NCBI RefSeq assembly: GCF_022179465.1
Contig: NZ_BPQV01000012.1
Location: 62,001-126,000, forward strand
Direction of reading: 5' to 3'
DNA: 64,000 nt
DNA from: Methylobacterium organophilum
GTDB lineage: Bacteria; Pseudomonadota; Alphaproteobacteria; Rhizobiales; Beijerinckiaceae
Of this stretch, positions 49,325 through 58,581 are shown piece by piece. The notes under the pieces were generated by a model, which did not search any database, was not told the origin of the DNA, and saw only the letters and a list, made by a program, of their open reading frames with translations. The position numbers and the translations under genes are program-made. Positions within the stretch are counted from its first letter, which is position 1. Each line of letters opens with the position of its first letter.

Positions 49325-49435
49325 GGCTTCCTCCTGGATTGGCGCGTGGTCTCCGGTGCCCGGAGGACTTCCCCGGGATCCGAGCGTCCTGCCGCGATGT
49401 CCGGTCGCGTCTCGCCGCCCGGGACACAGCCGGAG

Positions 49436-49460
49436 AACCTCTCCTCTCCGGCCTTGTTCC
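49436..49460 (-). promoter_or_regulatory. possible EcfG (general stress) promoter of the DUF892 gene
   Basis: On the minus strand GGAAC (49460-49456), 16 bases, GGTT (49439-49436). The alphaproteobacterial EcfG consensus is GGAAC-N16/17-CGTT, so one base deviates. The predicted leader is about 105 bases. Confidence 0.4.
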
Positions 49461-49642
49461 CGGCGCGGGCCGCCCCGACGCATCCCTGCAACAGGGAGCG
49501 GGTGGACCGCGCGCCGGGCCTGCGGACGCCCTCCTTCGGCGCGCGGCTTCTGCTAGGGACGGGGCATGACGAGCCTCCATCCGCAGGGCCGCGCTCCGGC
49601 GCCGCGCCGCTTGGTCGCCCTCCGCGGCGCGGGGACGGCGCG

Positions 49643-51172
49643 ATGATCCGCGCGATCCTCTCCGTCGGGGGTTGGACGCTGGTCTCCCGGGTCACGGGCT
49701 TCGCCCGCGACGTGGTGACCGCGGCGGTGATGGGCGCGGGGCCGATCGCCGACGCCTTCGTCGTGGCCTTCCGCCTGCCCAACCATTTCCGGGCGATCTT
49801 CGGCGAGGGCGCCTTCAACACCGCCTTCGTGCCGGCCTATGCCCGGCTCGCCGAGGCGGGCGAGCCCGGGGCGGCGCGGCTCTTCTCCGGCCGCATCCTC
49901 GCGCTGATGCTGATCGTGCAGATCGCCCTGCTGGCGCTGGCCCTGCCGGCCATGCCCTGGGTGGTGCGCGCCCTCGCGCCGGGTTTCTCCGAGGATCCGG
50001 AGCGCTTCGCGCTGGCCGTCGCGCTCACCCGGATCACCTTCCCCTACCTGCTGTTCATGACGCTGGTGACGCTGTTCTCCGGCATCCTGAACGCGCAGCG
50101 GAAATTCGCCGCCGCCGCCGGTGCGCCGGTGCTGCTCAACCTCGCGATGCTGGCCGCCCTCGGCCTCGCCTTCCTGTTCCCGAACGCGGCCTATGCCGCC
50201 GCCTGGGGCGTGTCGGTCTCCGGCGTGCTGCAATTCCTGCTGGTCTGGGGGGCGGCCCGGCGCGGCGGCTTCAGCCCCGGGCTGATCCGGCCGAGCCTGC
50301 GCGATCCCGAGATCCGGCGCTTCTTCAAGGTGCTCGGGCCGGCGGTGATCGGCTCCGCCGGCTTCCAGATCGCCGCCTTCGCCGACACCATCATCGCGAG
50401 CTTCCTGCCCGTGGGCGCGGTCTCGGCGCTCTACTATGCCGACCGGCTCTACCAGCTGCCCTTCGGCGTCATCGCCATCGCCGCGGGCACGGTGCTGCTG
50501 CCGGAGATGAGCCGGCGGATCGCCGCCGGGGACGTGGCCGGCGCCCATGCGGCGCAGAACCGGGCGGCCGGCTTCTCGCTCGCCCTCTCCGCCCCCTTCG
50601 CCGTCGCCTTCCTGACGCTGCCCGGGCTGATCATGGCCGCCCTGTTCCAGCGCGGCGCCTTCACGGCGGAGGATGCTGCGCGAGCGGGCTCCGTGCTCGC
50701 CGCCTACGGCCTCGCCCTGCCCGCGGTGGTGCTGGTGCGCTCGGCGGTGGCGAGCTTCTACGCCCGCCAGGACACGGTGACGCCCCTCGTCGCCTCGCTC
50801 ACCGGCATCGCGGTCAACGTGGCGCTGAAGATCGGGCTCACCGGCCCCTACGGCGTCACCGGCCTCGCCCTGGCCACCGCCATCGGCCAGTGGATCAACC
50901 TCGCGCTGCTCTACCTCCTGGCCCTGCGCCGGGGCTGGACGGCCCCGAGCCGGCCGCTCCTCGTCACCGTCGCCGGGGTGGTCGTGGCCTGCGGGCTGCT
51001 CGCCCTGGTCGCCCTCGCCGGCCAGCCTTTCGCGGAACGGCTGGTGCCGCCCCTGCCGCATGTCCGGGAGATCGCGGTGCTCGGGCTCCTCGGCCTCGCG
51101 GGCGCCCTCGCCTATGCCGGCGCGCTCCTGGCCTGCCTCGCCCTGTTCGGGGTGCGCCTGCGCCGCCGCTAG
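49643..51172 (+). CDS. murJ: lipid II flippase MurJ
   Basis: Moves lipid II across the cytoplasmic membrane for peptidoglycan synthesis. 509 residues and about 14 membrane helices. The MurJ/MviN signatures are SRVTGFARDVVTAAVMGAGPIADAF, PNHFRAIFGEGAFNTAFVP, cited for Arg and Glu, and the later YADRLYQLPFGVIAIAAGTVLLPEMSR. The ATG at 49643 is used since the N-terminal amphipathic helix begins there. The spacer of about 318 bases upstream also carries the promoter of the divergent DUF892 gene. Confidence 0.96.
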   Translation: MIRAILSVGGWTLVSRVTGFARDVVTAAVMGAGPIADAFVVAFRLPNHFRAIFGEGAFNTAFVPAYARLAEAGEPGAARLFSGRILALMLIVQIALLALALPAMPWVVRALAPGFSEDPERFALAVALTRITFPYLLFMTLVTLFSGILNAQRKFAAAAGAPVLLNLAMLAALGLAFLFPNAAYAAAWGVSVSGVLQFLLVWGAARRGGFSPGLIRPSLRDPEIRRFFKVLGPAVIGSAGFQIAAFADTIIASFLPVGAVSALYYADRLYQLPFGVIAIAAGTVLLPEMSRRIAAGDVAGAHAAQNRAAGFSLALSAPFAVAFLTLPGLIMAALFQRGAFTAEDAARAGSVLAAYGLALPAVVLVRSAVASFYARQDTVTPLVASLTGIAVNVALKIGLTGPYGVTGLALATAIGQWINLALLYLLALRRGWTAPSRPLLVTVAGVVVACGLLALVALAGQPFAERLVPPLPHVREIAVLGLLGLAGALAYAGALLACLALFGVRLRRR

Positions 51173-51274
51173 GGCCGCGATCGCCCCCGGCGGCCGCGCG
51201 CGTCGCGGGCGCGTTGGGGGATTGTTAAGCCTGTCGCGTCTTAGCTTCCGCGGATTCATCCGGAGTACGCGATC

Positions 51275-51616
51275 GTGCCTGCCTCCCTCCTCGGCCAAGC
51301 CCGGATCGGGCTCTGCGCGGCGCTTGTCGGCGCCGCCCTCGTCGCCGCCCCGGCCTCCGCCCGCGACGGCCGCAACGGCGCCCTGCTCGGCGGCGCCGCC
51401 GCGGGCGTCGTCGGCGGCCTGGCCCTCGGCGCCATGCTGAACAGCCCGCCGCCGCCCCCGGCGCCCTACCGCCCGCGGCCGGTCTACGTGGAGGAGGAGG
51501 CGCCGCCGGTCTATGTGCGCCCGCGCCCGCCCGGCCCCGTCTGCCACTACGAGCGCCGCAAGGAGTGGTTGAACGACCTGGAATTCACCTATCGCCGCGT
51601 CGAGGTCTGCGAATAG
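51275..51616 (+). CDS. small exported glycine-zipper protein, function unknown
   Basis: 113 residues from a GTG start with GGAG about 10 bases upstream. The signal peptide ends AALVAAPASA before RDGR. A short glycine-zipper (GALLGGAAAGVVGGLALGAML) follows, then a Pro/Tyr/Arg-rich stretch (PPPPPAPYRPRPVYVEEE), and a C-terminal HYERRKEWLNDLEFTYRRVEVCE with two cysteines that may pair. Similar exported proteins occur in many Methylobacterium genomes without a known role. Confidence 0.7.
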   Translation: MPASLLGQARIGLCAALVGAALVAAPASARDGRNGALLGGAAAGVVGGLALGAMLNSPPPPPAPYRPRPVYVEEEAPPVYVRPRPPGPVCHYERRKEWLNDLEFTYRRVEVCE

Positions 51617-51794
51617 GCGCGGGGGGCGCCTCGCGCCGCGGCGGGCCCCTGTCCGCGGCGTGACCGCCGGGCTGCCCATTTTGCAACCGCTGCCTGAAAG
51701 GGGGCGGCGTGGCCGAAAACCTGTGCTCGTTCGGCTCCGGTGGGCGCGCTAGCGTCGGGTGGTCGTCCCGCCCCGCCAGCGTTCCGCGTGCCCG

Positions 51795-52901
51795 ATGCCC
51801 GAGTGCCTCGTCTTCCGTGTGCCGACCCGCCACCCGGCGGATACCGCCGGTCTGCTCGATCTGATCCGCTCCGGCGCCGTCGCCGCGCAGGAGATCGTCG
51901 GCATCTTCGGCAAGACCGAGGGCAATGGCTGCGTCAACGATTTCACCCGGCCACTCGCGGTGATGGCGATCGAGGCGGCGCTGGCCGGCTGCCTGGGCGT
52001 GACGCCGGAGGCGGTCGGCGCCCGCATCGCCCTGGTCATGTCCGGCGGCACGGAGGGTGGCCTCAGCCCGCATCTCCTCGTGGTCGCCCGCCGGGACGGG
52101 CCGCAGGCGGAGGGGTCGGCGCTCGCCGTCGGCACGGCCTTCACGCCGGATTTCGCCCCCGAGGAGATCGGCCGGATGGCGCAGGTCCGCGCCACCGCGG
52201 CGGCGGTGGCCGAGGCCATGGCGGCGGCCGGCATCACCGATCCGGACGACGTGCATTTCGTCCAGGTCAAATGCCCACTCCTCACCAGCGCCCGCATCCA
52301 CGAGGCGGCCGGCCGCGGCCACACGGTGGCGACCCACGACACCTACGCCTCCATGGGCCTGTCGCGGGGCGCCTCGGCCCTGGGCATCGGCCTCGCCCTC
52401 GGCGAGATCCCGGAGGCCGCCCTCGACGATGCGGCGATCGGGCAGCGGCGCGACCTCTGGTCCGGCCGCGCCAGCGCCTCGGCGGGCATCGAGCTGATGC
52501 GCAACGAGGTCATCGTCCTGGGCAACGCCCCCGGCTGGGGCGGCCCCCTGCGCATCGCCCACCGGGTGATGCGGGACGGGATCGACCTGCCCGCGATCCA
52601 GGGGGCGCTGGCCGATCTCGGCTTCGAGGCCGCCGGCCAGCTCTCCCCCGAGGCGGGGGCGCGGGTGCTCGCCCTGCTGGCCAAGGCCGAGCCGAGCCAT
52701 GACGGCCTGATCCGCGGCAGCCGCCACATCATGAACGACGACAGCGACATCAACGCCACCCGGCATGCCCGGGCGCTGGTGGGCGGCGTGGCCGCCGCCG
52801 CCCTCGGGCGGACGGAGCTCTTCGTCTCCGGCGGCGCCGAGCACCAGGGGCCGGATGGCGGCGGCCCGGTCGCGATCATCGCCCGGGTGGCGGCGGCCTG
52901 A
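51795..52901 (+). CDS. ring-opening amidohydrolase (cyanuric acid amidohydrolase/barbiturase family)
   Basis: Hydrolyses a cyclic amide such as cyanuric acid or barbiturate. 368 residues organised in three similar units, each ending in a Ser with a Lys elsewhere: KTEGNGCVNDFTR and VMSGGTEGGLSPH in unit 1, FVQVKCPLLTSARI and GLSRGASALGIGLALGE in unit 2, GSRHIMNDDSDINATRHARA and VSGGAEHQGPDGGGPVAIIAR in unit 3. The Ser-Gly-Gly and PDGGGP patterns are those of AtzD/TrzD-type enzymes. The ATG at 51795 is used. The exact substrate cannot be told from sequence. It leads an ABC importer operon. Confidence 0.88.
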   Translation: MPECLVFRVPTRHPADTAGLLDLIRSGAVAAQEIVGIFGKTEGNGCVNDFTRPLAVMAIEAALAGCLGVTPEAVGARIALVMSGGTEGGLSPHLLVVARRDGPQAEGSALAVGTAFTPDFAPEEIGRMAQVRATAAAVAEAMAAAGITDPDDVHFVQVKCPLLTSARIHEAAGRGHTVATHDTYASMGLSRGASALGIGLALGEIPEAALDDAAIGQRRDLWSGRASASAGIELMRNEVIVLGNAPGWGGPLRIAHRVMRDGIDLPAIQGALADLGFEAAGQLSPEAGARVLALLAKAEPSHDGLIRGSRHIMNDDSDINATRHARALVGGVAAAALGRTELFVSGGAEHQGPDGGGPVAIIARVAAA

Positions 52902-52993
52902 AGGGCCATTCCCCGACGATGCGTCGACCGAGGCAGGGCGTCTGGCCCACCTCTTGCGGCAGCCGTTGCGGGCATGCCGGCCGGGAGACACGC

Positions 52994-53989
52994 ATGGATG
53001 TCGAGCTGATCCGACTGACCAAGCGCTATGGCGGCCAGGTCGCCGTCGACGGGATCGACCTGAAGATCCCCTCCGGCGCCTATTGCTGCCTGCTCGGCCC
53101 CTCCGGCTGCGGCAAGACCACGACCCTGCGCATGATCGGCGGCCACGAGGCCGCGACGAGCGGCGACGTGGTGATCGGCCCGCACGCGGTCGGCGATGCG
53201 CCGCCCGCCGAGCGCGGCACCGCGATGATGTTCCAGAGCTACGCCCTGTTCCCGCACCTCACCTGCCGGGACAACGTCGCCTTCTCCTTGCGCATGCGCG
53301 GCGTTTCGAAGGCCGCCCGGCACGCGAAGGCCGCCGCCATGCTCGACCTCGTGCAGATGGCCCATCTCGCCGACCGCCTGCCCGCGCAGCTCTCCGGCGG
53401 CCAGCGCCAGCGCGTCGCCCTGGCCCGCGCCCTGGTCAGCGACCCGAAGGTGCTGCTCCTCGACGAGCCGCTCTCGGCCCTCGATCCCTTCCTGCGGGTG
53501 CGGATGCGGGTCGAGCTGAAGCGGATCCAGGCCGAGCTCGGCCTCACCTTCATCCACGTCACCCACAGCCAGGAGGAGGCCATGGCGCTGTCCGACCTCG
53601 TGGTGGTGATGAATGCCGGCCGCATCGAGCAGGCGGCGGACCCGCGCACGGTGTTCGAGCGGCCGGCGACCGCCTTCGTGGCCCGCTTCATCGGCGGCCA
53701 CAACGTGATCGCCCTGCCCGAGGGGCCGGTGGCGGTCCGCTCGGACCGGATGCGCCTCGGCCCCGCGGCCGGCCCCGCCGGCCGCCCGGCCCGGGTCGTC
53801 GCCGTCGAGTACCAGGGCGCGAGCGTCCATGTCGGCCTCGAAGCCGAGGGGCTCGGCGCCGCCTCCGAGACGGGATCCGCCCTGACCGCCGTGCTGAGCG
53901 ACGGCGATTTCGCCGCGCATCCCCTGAGCCTCGGCGACGTCGTCGCCGTCGGCTGGGACGCGCAAGCGGCCCACCGCCTCAACGCCTGA
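52994..53989 (+). CDS. ABC importer ATPase, PotA-like
   Basis: 331 residues. Energises uptake with the two permeases that follow. Motifs: Walker A GPSGCGKTTTL, Q-loop MMFQSYALFPH, signature LSGGQRQRVALARAL, Walker B LLLDEPLSALDP and switch HVTHSQEEAM. A C-terminal TOBE-like domain runs from about 245. The ATG has GGGAGA upstream. It follows the amidohydrolase by 92 bases and precedes the binding protein by 30. The family takes up polyamines, but also other small organic solutes. Confidence 0.93.
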   Translation: MDVELIRLTKRYGGQVAVDGIDLKIPSGAYCCLLGPSGCGKTTTLRMIGGHEAATSGDVVIGPHAVGDAPPAERGTAMMFQSYALFPHLTCRDNVAFSLRMRGVSKAARHAKAAAMLDLVQMAHLADRLPAQLSGGQRQRVALARALVSDPKVLLLDEPLSALDPFLRVRMRVELKRIQAELGLTFIHVTHSQEEAMALSDLVVVMNAGRIEQAADPRTVFERPATAFVARFIGGHNVIALPEGPVAVRSDRMRLGPAAGPAGRPARVVAVEYQGASVHVGLEAEGLGAASETGSALTAVLSDGDFAAHPLSLGDVVAVGWDAQAAHRLNA

Positions 53990-54019
53990 CCATCCCTCAC
54001 CCAGAAAGGGACAGACATC

Positions 54020-55294
54020 GTGACGCGAGACTTCAAGCCGACCCGCCGGGGACTCCTGCAGGGCGCCGGTGCCGCCGGCCTCGCCCTGGGCGCCGGGCCG
54101 ATCACCGGCTTTCCGGCGGTCATCGCCTCCGAGCCGGTGACCCTGCGCTATCTCGGCACCGCCGTGAACCAGTCCGCCGATATCGCCCGCAAGGTGAAGG
54201 AGGATCTCGGGATCACGCTGGAATACATCCCCGTCGTCACCGACGAGGTGACCAAGCGGGCCGTGACCCAGCCGAACTCGTTCGACATCCTCGACACCGA
54301 GTTCTTCAGCCTGAAGAAGATCATTCCCTCGGGCAACATCGTCGGCATGGATGCCCGGCGCATCAAGAACGCCGACAAGATCACCTCCGTCTTCACCAAG
54401 GGCGAGATCGAGGGCCGGAAGATCGGCGAGCAGGGCACCGCGCCCAAGAAGGTGTTCTATCTCGAGGGGCAGACGGCCAAGACCTTCGCCGGCGCGCCCA
54501 CGGAATGGATCACGCTGATCCCGGTCACCTACAACGCCGACACCCTCGGCATCCGCCCGGACCTGATCAAGCGGCCGATCGAGAGCTGGAAGGAGCTGTT
54601 CAACCCGGAATTCAAGGGCAAGGCCTCGATCCTGAACATCCCCTCCATCGGCATCATGGACGCCGCCATGGCGATCGAGGCGGCGGGCGAATACACCTAT
54701 CCCGACAAGGGCAACATGACGAAGGCCGAGATCGACCGCACCATCAAGGTGCTGATCGAGGCCAAGCGCGCCGGCCAGTTCCGCGCCTTCTGGCAGGACT
54801 TCAACGAATCCGTGAACCTGATGGCCTCGGGCGAGACCGTCATCCAGTCGATGTGGTCGCCCGCCGTCACCAAGGTGCGCAGCCAGGGCGTGCCCTGCAT
54901 CTACCAGCCGATGAAGGAGGGCTACCGCGCCTGGGCGACGGGCTTCGGCCTGCCCAAGACCCTGACCGGCCGGAAGCTCGATGCCGCCTACGACTTCGTG
55001 AACTGGTTCCTGTCCGGCTGGGCCGGGGCCCATCTCAACCGCCAGGGCTACTATTCCGCCGTGCTGGACACGGCCAAGACCCAGATGGAGCCCTACGAAT
55101 GGGCCTACTGGATGGAGGGCAAGCCCGCCGAGAAGGACATCAAGGGGCCGGACGGCTCCGTCCTCGAGAAGGCGGGCGCGGTGCGCGACGGCGGCTCCTT
55201 CGAGCAGCGCATGGGCGCGGTCGCCTGCTGGAACGCGGTGATGGACGAGAACACCTACATGGTCCGCAAGTGGAACGAGTTCATCGCGGCGTGA
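54020..55294 (+). CDS. ABC substrate-binding protein, Tat-exported, spermidine/putrescine-type
   Basis: Periplasmic solute receptor of 424 residues. The N-terminus has a twin-arginine signal (TRRGLLQGAGAAGLALG) instead of a Sec signal. The rest matches the PotD/AfuA-like fold: TLRYLGTAVNQ, ITLIPVTYNADTLGIRP and MWSPAV near the ligand cleft. It starts at a GTG 30 bases after the ATPase, and its stop overlaps the next gene by four bases (GTGA). A polyamine site cannot be confirmed; the substrate may be the ring compound of the neighbouring hydrolase or its product. Confidence 0.9.
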   Translation: MTRDFKPTRRGLLQGAGAAGLALGAGPITGFPAVIASEPVTLRYLGTAVNQSADIARKVKEDLGITLEYIPVVTDEVTKRAVTQPNSFDILDTEFFSLKKIIPSGNIVGMDARRIKNADKITSVFTKGEIEGRKIGEQGTAPKKVFYLEGQTAKTFAGAPTEWITLIPVTYNADTLGIRPDLIKRPIESWKELFNPEFKGKASILNIPSIGIMDAAMAIEAAGEYTYPDKGNMTKAEIDRTIKVLIEAKRAGQFRAFWQDFNESVNLMASGETVIQSMWSPAVTKVRSQGVPCIYQPMKEGYRAWATGFGLPKTLTGRKLDAAYDFVNWFLSGWAGAHLNRQGYYSAVLDTAKTQMEPYEWAYWMEGKPAEKDIKGPDGSVLEKAGAVRDGGSFEQRMGAVACWNAVMDENTYMVRKWNEFIAA

Positions 55295-56244
55295 GCGGGG
55301 CCGAGGCCATCTCCGCGCCGGCGCTGCCCGTTCCGGCGGCGGCCGAACCCGCCACCTCCGCCCGGCCGACCAGGGCCGGGCGGGGGCGTCGGCTCGCCGC
55401 GCTCCAGGCGTCGCCCCTCGCCCTCGTGCTCCTGGCCTTCCTGGCCGTGCCCCTGCTGCTGATCCTGATGGTCAGCTTCTGGGAGTACAACGAATACGAG
55501 ATCATCCCGGCCTTCACCCTGCAGAACTACGCGGACCTGTTCGAGGGCTGCCTCTCGGCCGATCTCTGCACCACGGTGCGGACCTATCTCTCGACCCTGA
55601 AGTTCTGCGCCCTGACCCTGGCCTTCACGCTGCTGATCGGCTTCACCGTCGCGTATTTCCTGGCCTTCCACGTGCGCTCGCGGGCGGTGCAGACGGCCCT
55701 GTTCCTCCTCTGCACGATCCCGTTCTGGACCTCCAACGTGATCCGGATGATCTCCTGGATCCCGCTGCTCGGCCGCAACGGGCTCGTCAACGAGACCCTG
55801 GGCGCCCTGGGGCTGATCGGAGCGCCGATCGAGGGGCTGCTCTATTCCGACTTCTCCGTCGTGCTCGCCTTCGTGCACCTCTACACGGTGTTCATGGTCG
55901 TGCCGATCTTCAACAGCATGGCCCGCATCGACCGCTCGCTGATCGAGGCCGCCCACGATGCCGGCGCCTCGGGCTGGCAGATCCTGCGGCACGTGGTGAT
56001 CCCCCTCGCCAAGCCGGGCATCGCCATCGGGGTCATCTTCGTGCTGACCCTGGTGATGGGCGATTTCGTCACCGTCGGCGTCATGGGCGGCCAGCAGATC
56101 GCCTCCGTCGGCAAGGTCATCCAGGTGCAGATGTCCTACCTGCAATTCCCGGCGGCCGCGGCGAACGCGATCGTGCTGCTGGCGGCGGTGATGCTGATGA
56201 TCTTCGGCCTGACCCGGATGATCGACCTGCGGCGCGAATTGTGA
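55291..56244 (+). CDS. ABC permease, PotB-like
   Basis: 317 residues from a GTG that overlaps the binding-protein stop. After a Pro/Ala-rich cytoplasmic start there are six helices, beginning LALVLLAFLAVPLLLILMVSF. The EAA loop is AAHDAGASGWQILRHVVIPLAKPGI, the contact site for the ATPase. Full length for the family. Confidence 0.92.
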   Translation: MSGAEAISAPALPVPAAAEPATSARPTRAGRGRRLAALQASPLALVLLAFLAVPLLLILMVSFWEYNEYEIIPAFTLQNYADLFEGCLSADLCTTVRTYLSTLKFCALTLAFTLLIGFTVAYFLAFHVRSRAVQTALFLLCTIPFWTSNVIRMISWIPLLGRNGLVNETLGALGLIGAPIEGLLYSDFSVVLAFVHLYTVFMVVPIFNSMARIDRSLIEAAHDAGASGWQILRHVVIPLAKPGIAIGVIFVLTLVMGDFVTVGVMGGQQIASVGKVIQVQMSYLQFPAAAANAIVLLAAVMLMIFGLTRMIDLRREL

Positions 56245-56254
56245 GGGCCCTGCC

Positions 56255-57133
56255 GTGAGCGACCGTCCCCGGCCCTGGAGCTTCTACCTGCTCGCCGCCT
56301 TCTTCGCGCTGTTCGTGCTGTTCCTCTACGGGCCGACCCTGGCGATCCTGGTGCTGAGCTTCCAGGGGCCGCAGGGGGGCCTGACCTTCCCGATGAACGG
56401 CGTCTCGACCCACTGGTTCGCCCGCCTCTGGGCGGGCGGGGGCGTGGTCGACATCTGGGCGGCCTTCGGGCGCTCCCTGCGCCTCGGGCTTGCGGTGATG
56501 CTGCTCACCGTGGTGATCGCCTTCTTCGCCGGGCTCGCCTTCCGCAAGGGCTTTGCCGGGGCGCGGGGGCTGTTCGTGCTGGCCATCGCCAGCCTGATCG
56601 TGCCCTCGATCGTGATCTCCCTCGGGATCGGGCTGGAATTCCGCCTGATCGACGACGGCCTCAAGGTGCTGGCGGCCGCCACCGGCTGGGGCTTCCTGCA
56701 GGATCACGGCACCCTGATGGGCCTGTGGACCTCCGCCCTGGGGGCACATCTGACCTGGACGCTGCCCTTCGGGCTGCTCATCATGTTCGCGGTCTTCAAC
56801 CGGTTCGATCCGGCCTACGAGGAGGCCGCCCGCGATCTCGGCGCCAGCGGCGCCCAGACCCTGCGCCACGTCGTCGTGCCGATCCTGGCGCCCTCCCTGG
56901 TCGGCGTCGCCCTGTTCGGCTTCACCCTGTCCTTCGACGAGCTCGCCCGCACCAGCCAGGCGGTCGGGAGCCGCAACACCCTGCCGCTCGAATTGCAGGG
57001 GCTCACCACCACCGTGACCACGCCGGAGATCTACGCGCTCGGCACCCTGACGACGGCGGTCTCGGCGAGCGTGATCCTGCTCGCTTTGCTGGCCGTTCTC
57101 CTCGTCCGCCGCCGCCGCGCCTCGGAGGCGTGA
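56255..57133 (+). CDS. ABC permease, PotC-like
   Basis: 292 residues from a GTG 10 bases after the previous gene. Six helices, starting FYLLAAFFALFVLFLYGPTLAILVLSF; the EAA loop reads EEAARDLGASGAQTLRHVVVPILAPSL. It completes a four-gene importer with the amidohydrolase as fifth member. It converges with the DUF2252 gene. Confidence 0.92.
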   Translation: MSDRPRPWSFYLLAAFFALFVLFLYGPTLAILVLSFQGPQGGLTFPMNGVSTHWFARLWAGGGVVDIWAAFGRSLRLGLAVMLLTVVIAFFAGLAFRKGFAGARGLFVLAIASLIVPSIVISLGIGLEFRLIDDGLKVLAAATGWGFLQDHGTLMGLWTSALGAHLTWTLPFGLLIMFAVFNRFDPAYEEAARDLGASGAQTLRHVVVPILAPSLVGVALFGFTLSFDELARTSQAVGSRNTLPLELQGLTTTVTTPEIYALGTLTTAVSASVILLALLAVLLVRRRRASEA

Positions 57134-57178
57134 GGGCGCGGCTTCGGGGCGCCCCGGCGCCGCCCGGCCCTCAACCCC

Positions 57179-58474
57179 CTATGCCGCCTGGATCTCCGCG
57201 AAGCGCCGGCAATGGTCGAGGTACCCCACCTCATGCCGCCCCGCCAACTCAACCACGCTCGACCAAAGCCAAGAGGGCGCGTCCGCACCGGATCGACTTT
57301 CGGAGACCGTTCGGCGCCAATCGCGTCGGGTTGCATCCTCCATCTGACGTCCATGCGCCTTGCCCACCACGAAGGCGAGGTAATGTGCCGCTCGGATCGC
57401 CTCTGCGCGGCTGAACTGCTCGACGTCGAGCTTGAGATCTTGCGGAAAGAGTTCACGCATGACCACCGGCTTGCCGAGCACATGAGTGGCCAACATGCGC
57501 TCGCCGAGATTCGGCGAGAGCGCTCTCGCCCCGTTTACCACGCGCTCGGCTTGATCCTTCGGCATCTGCGCGCCTGGGGCAGCAGGGGCAGCCGCTTCGA
57601 CCGCCTCCTTTAGGTCGACGAGAGCGAGCCGCCTTTTCTTCTCCGTCCCGCTGATCCGGATGAGGGCGGCGTAACGGAGGAAACCCAGAGAGCTGCATCC
57701 CTTCATCCAGTAGGCGGCATCAATGAGGCTTACCTTTGCCTCTCCGTCCCCGCCGTTCAGTGCAAGTACGAGGCGGCGTACGGCGGACTCCCGAAACAAG
57801 CTCTCGATCGAATCTCGTTCGTCTGGTGAAAGAGCCCAAAATTTTCGGCCGAGAGGGATGTTGAGTTCCACATCCTTCAAGCGTTCGCGGGCGAGCTGCT
57901 TCCAGCGGCGGCCGAGCGCGCGGCGGCGCACCATCTGGACCACATCAGGCTCAGGCGGCGTCTCGTCTTCCGCCGGCCCCGTTAGACCAAGAGCATAGCC
58001 CCGGATCATCTGGTCCAGCATGTGGGCGGTGACGACGCCCGGCAGGTTCGAGCCGCGCGCGGCGCTGGCCAGCGACAATCCGAGTCTGATGAGATCATGA
58101 ACTGGATTACCGATGACCGCTTGATCAAGATCGCGGATCTGGATGTCGACCCGACCATCGGTATCGGCAAGCGGGCCAAGATTACCGAGATGGCAGTCGC
58201 CGCAGATCCAGATCGGCGGTCCCTCAGGTAGGGTGCCCCGGGAGAGGCCGTCGAGCCACTCGTAGAAACGCAGCGTGTTGCCCCGGACATAGGCATGCGC
58301 CGATCGCGCCATCTTGAGTCTGCGCTGGTGCTCCAGCACGGCCGCTCGTTCGTTCGGCTCACACAGGCCGTCGTGACGCATTCCATGACCTTTTACGCGA
58401 CGCTGGTTGTGCCTGCGCAGCGAAGCCGTATCCGTTTTCAGTCGAGTGTGCAGGGCAGTAGGAGCCTCCGACAT
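57179..58474 (-). CDS. DUF2252 family protein (kinase-like fold)
   Basis: 431 residues. The N-terminal part carries SAHAYVRGNTLRFYEWL. The core GDCHLGNLGPLADTDG resembles the Brenner-type catalytic loop of aminoglycoside-phosphotransferase-like kinases, and IQIRDLDQAVIGNPVHDLIRL resembles the metal-binding Asp segment. The C-terminal half contains KDLKEAVE-like and GKPVVMREL segments. Substrate unknown. The gene is less GC-rich than the ABC genes before it and lies beside a tRNA fragment and IS remnants, so it may be acquired. A second ATG at residue 32 is possible. Confidence 0.85.
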   Translation of the reverse strand: MSEAPTALHTRLKTDTASLRRHNQRRVKGHGMRHDGLCEPNERAAVLEHQRRLKMARSAHAYVRGNTLRFYEWLDGLSRGTLPEGPPIWICGDCHLGNLGPLADTDGRVDIQIRDLDQAVIGNPVHDLIRLGLSLASAARGSNLPGVVTAHMLDQMIRGYALGLTGPAEDETPPEPDVVQMVRRRALGRRWKQLARERLKDVELNIPLGRKFWALSPDERDSIESLFRESAVRRLVLALNGGDGEAKVSLIDAAYWMKGCSSLGFLRYAALIRISGTEKKRRLALVDLKEAVEAAAPAAPGAQMPKDQAERVVNGARALSPNLGERMLATHVLGKPVVMRELFPQDLKLDVEQFSRAEAIRAAHYLAFVVGKAHGRQMEDATRRDWRRTVSESRSGADAPSWLWSSVVELAGRHEVGYLDHCRRFAEIQAA

Positions 58475-58581
58475 ATCACGTTCCCGTCAGCCAGAGTGAC
58501 AAGGTCCAGGCAACGACATCGGCTCAGCCCCAGAGGCACCGAACACATTGGTCTTACAATCGATTTCTCTTCAGGAATTTT
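58475..58581. other. spacer between DUF2252 and the tRNA fragment
   Basis: Upstream region of the DUF2252 gene; must hold its promoter. I see no gene or clear promoter motif. Confidence 0.4.

Noticed and set aside
52765-56244. Very long frame (over 1100 codons) across the ABC operon
   Set aside because: Only its last 318 codons, from the GTG at 55291, encode the permease. The rest is out of frame with the ATPase and binding protein, both of which have clear motifs.
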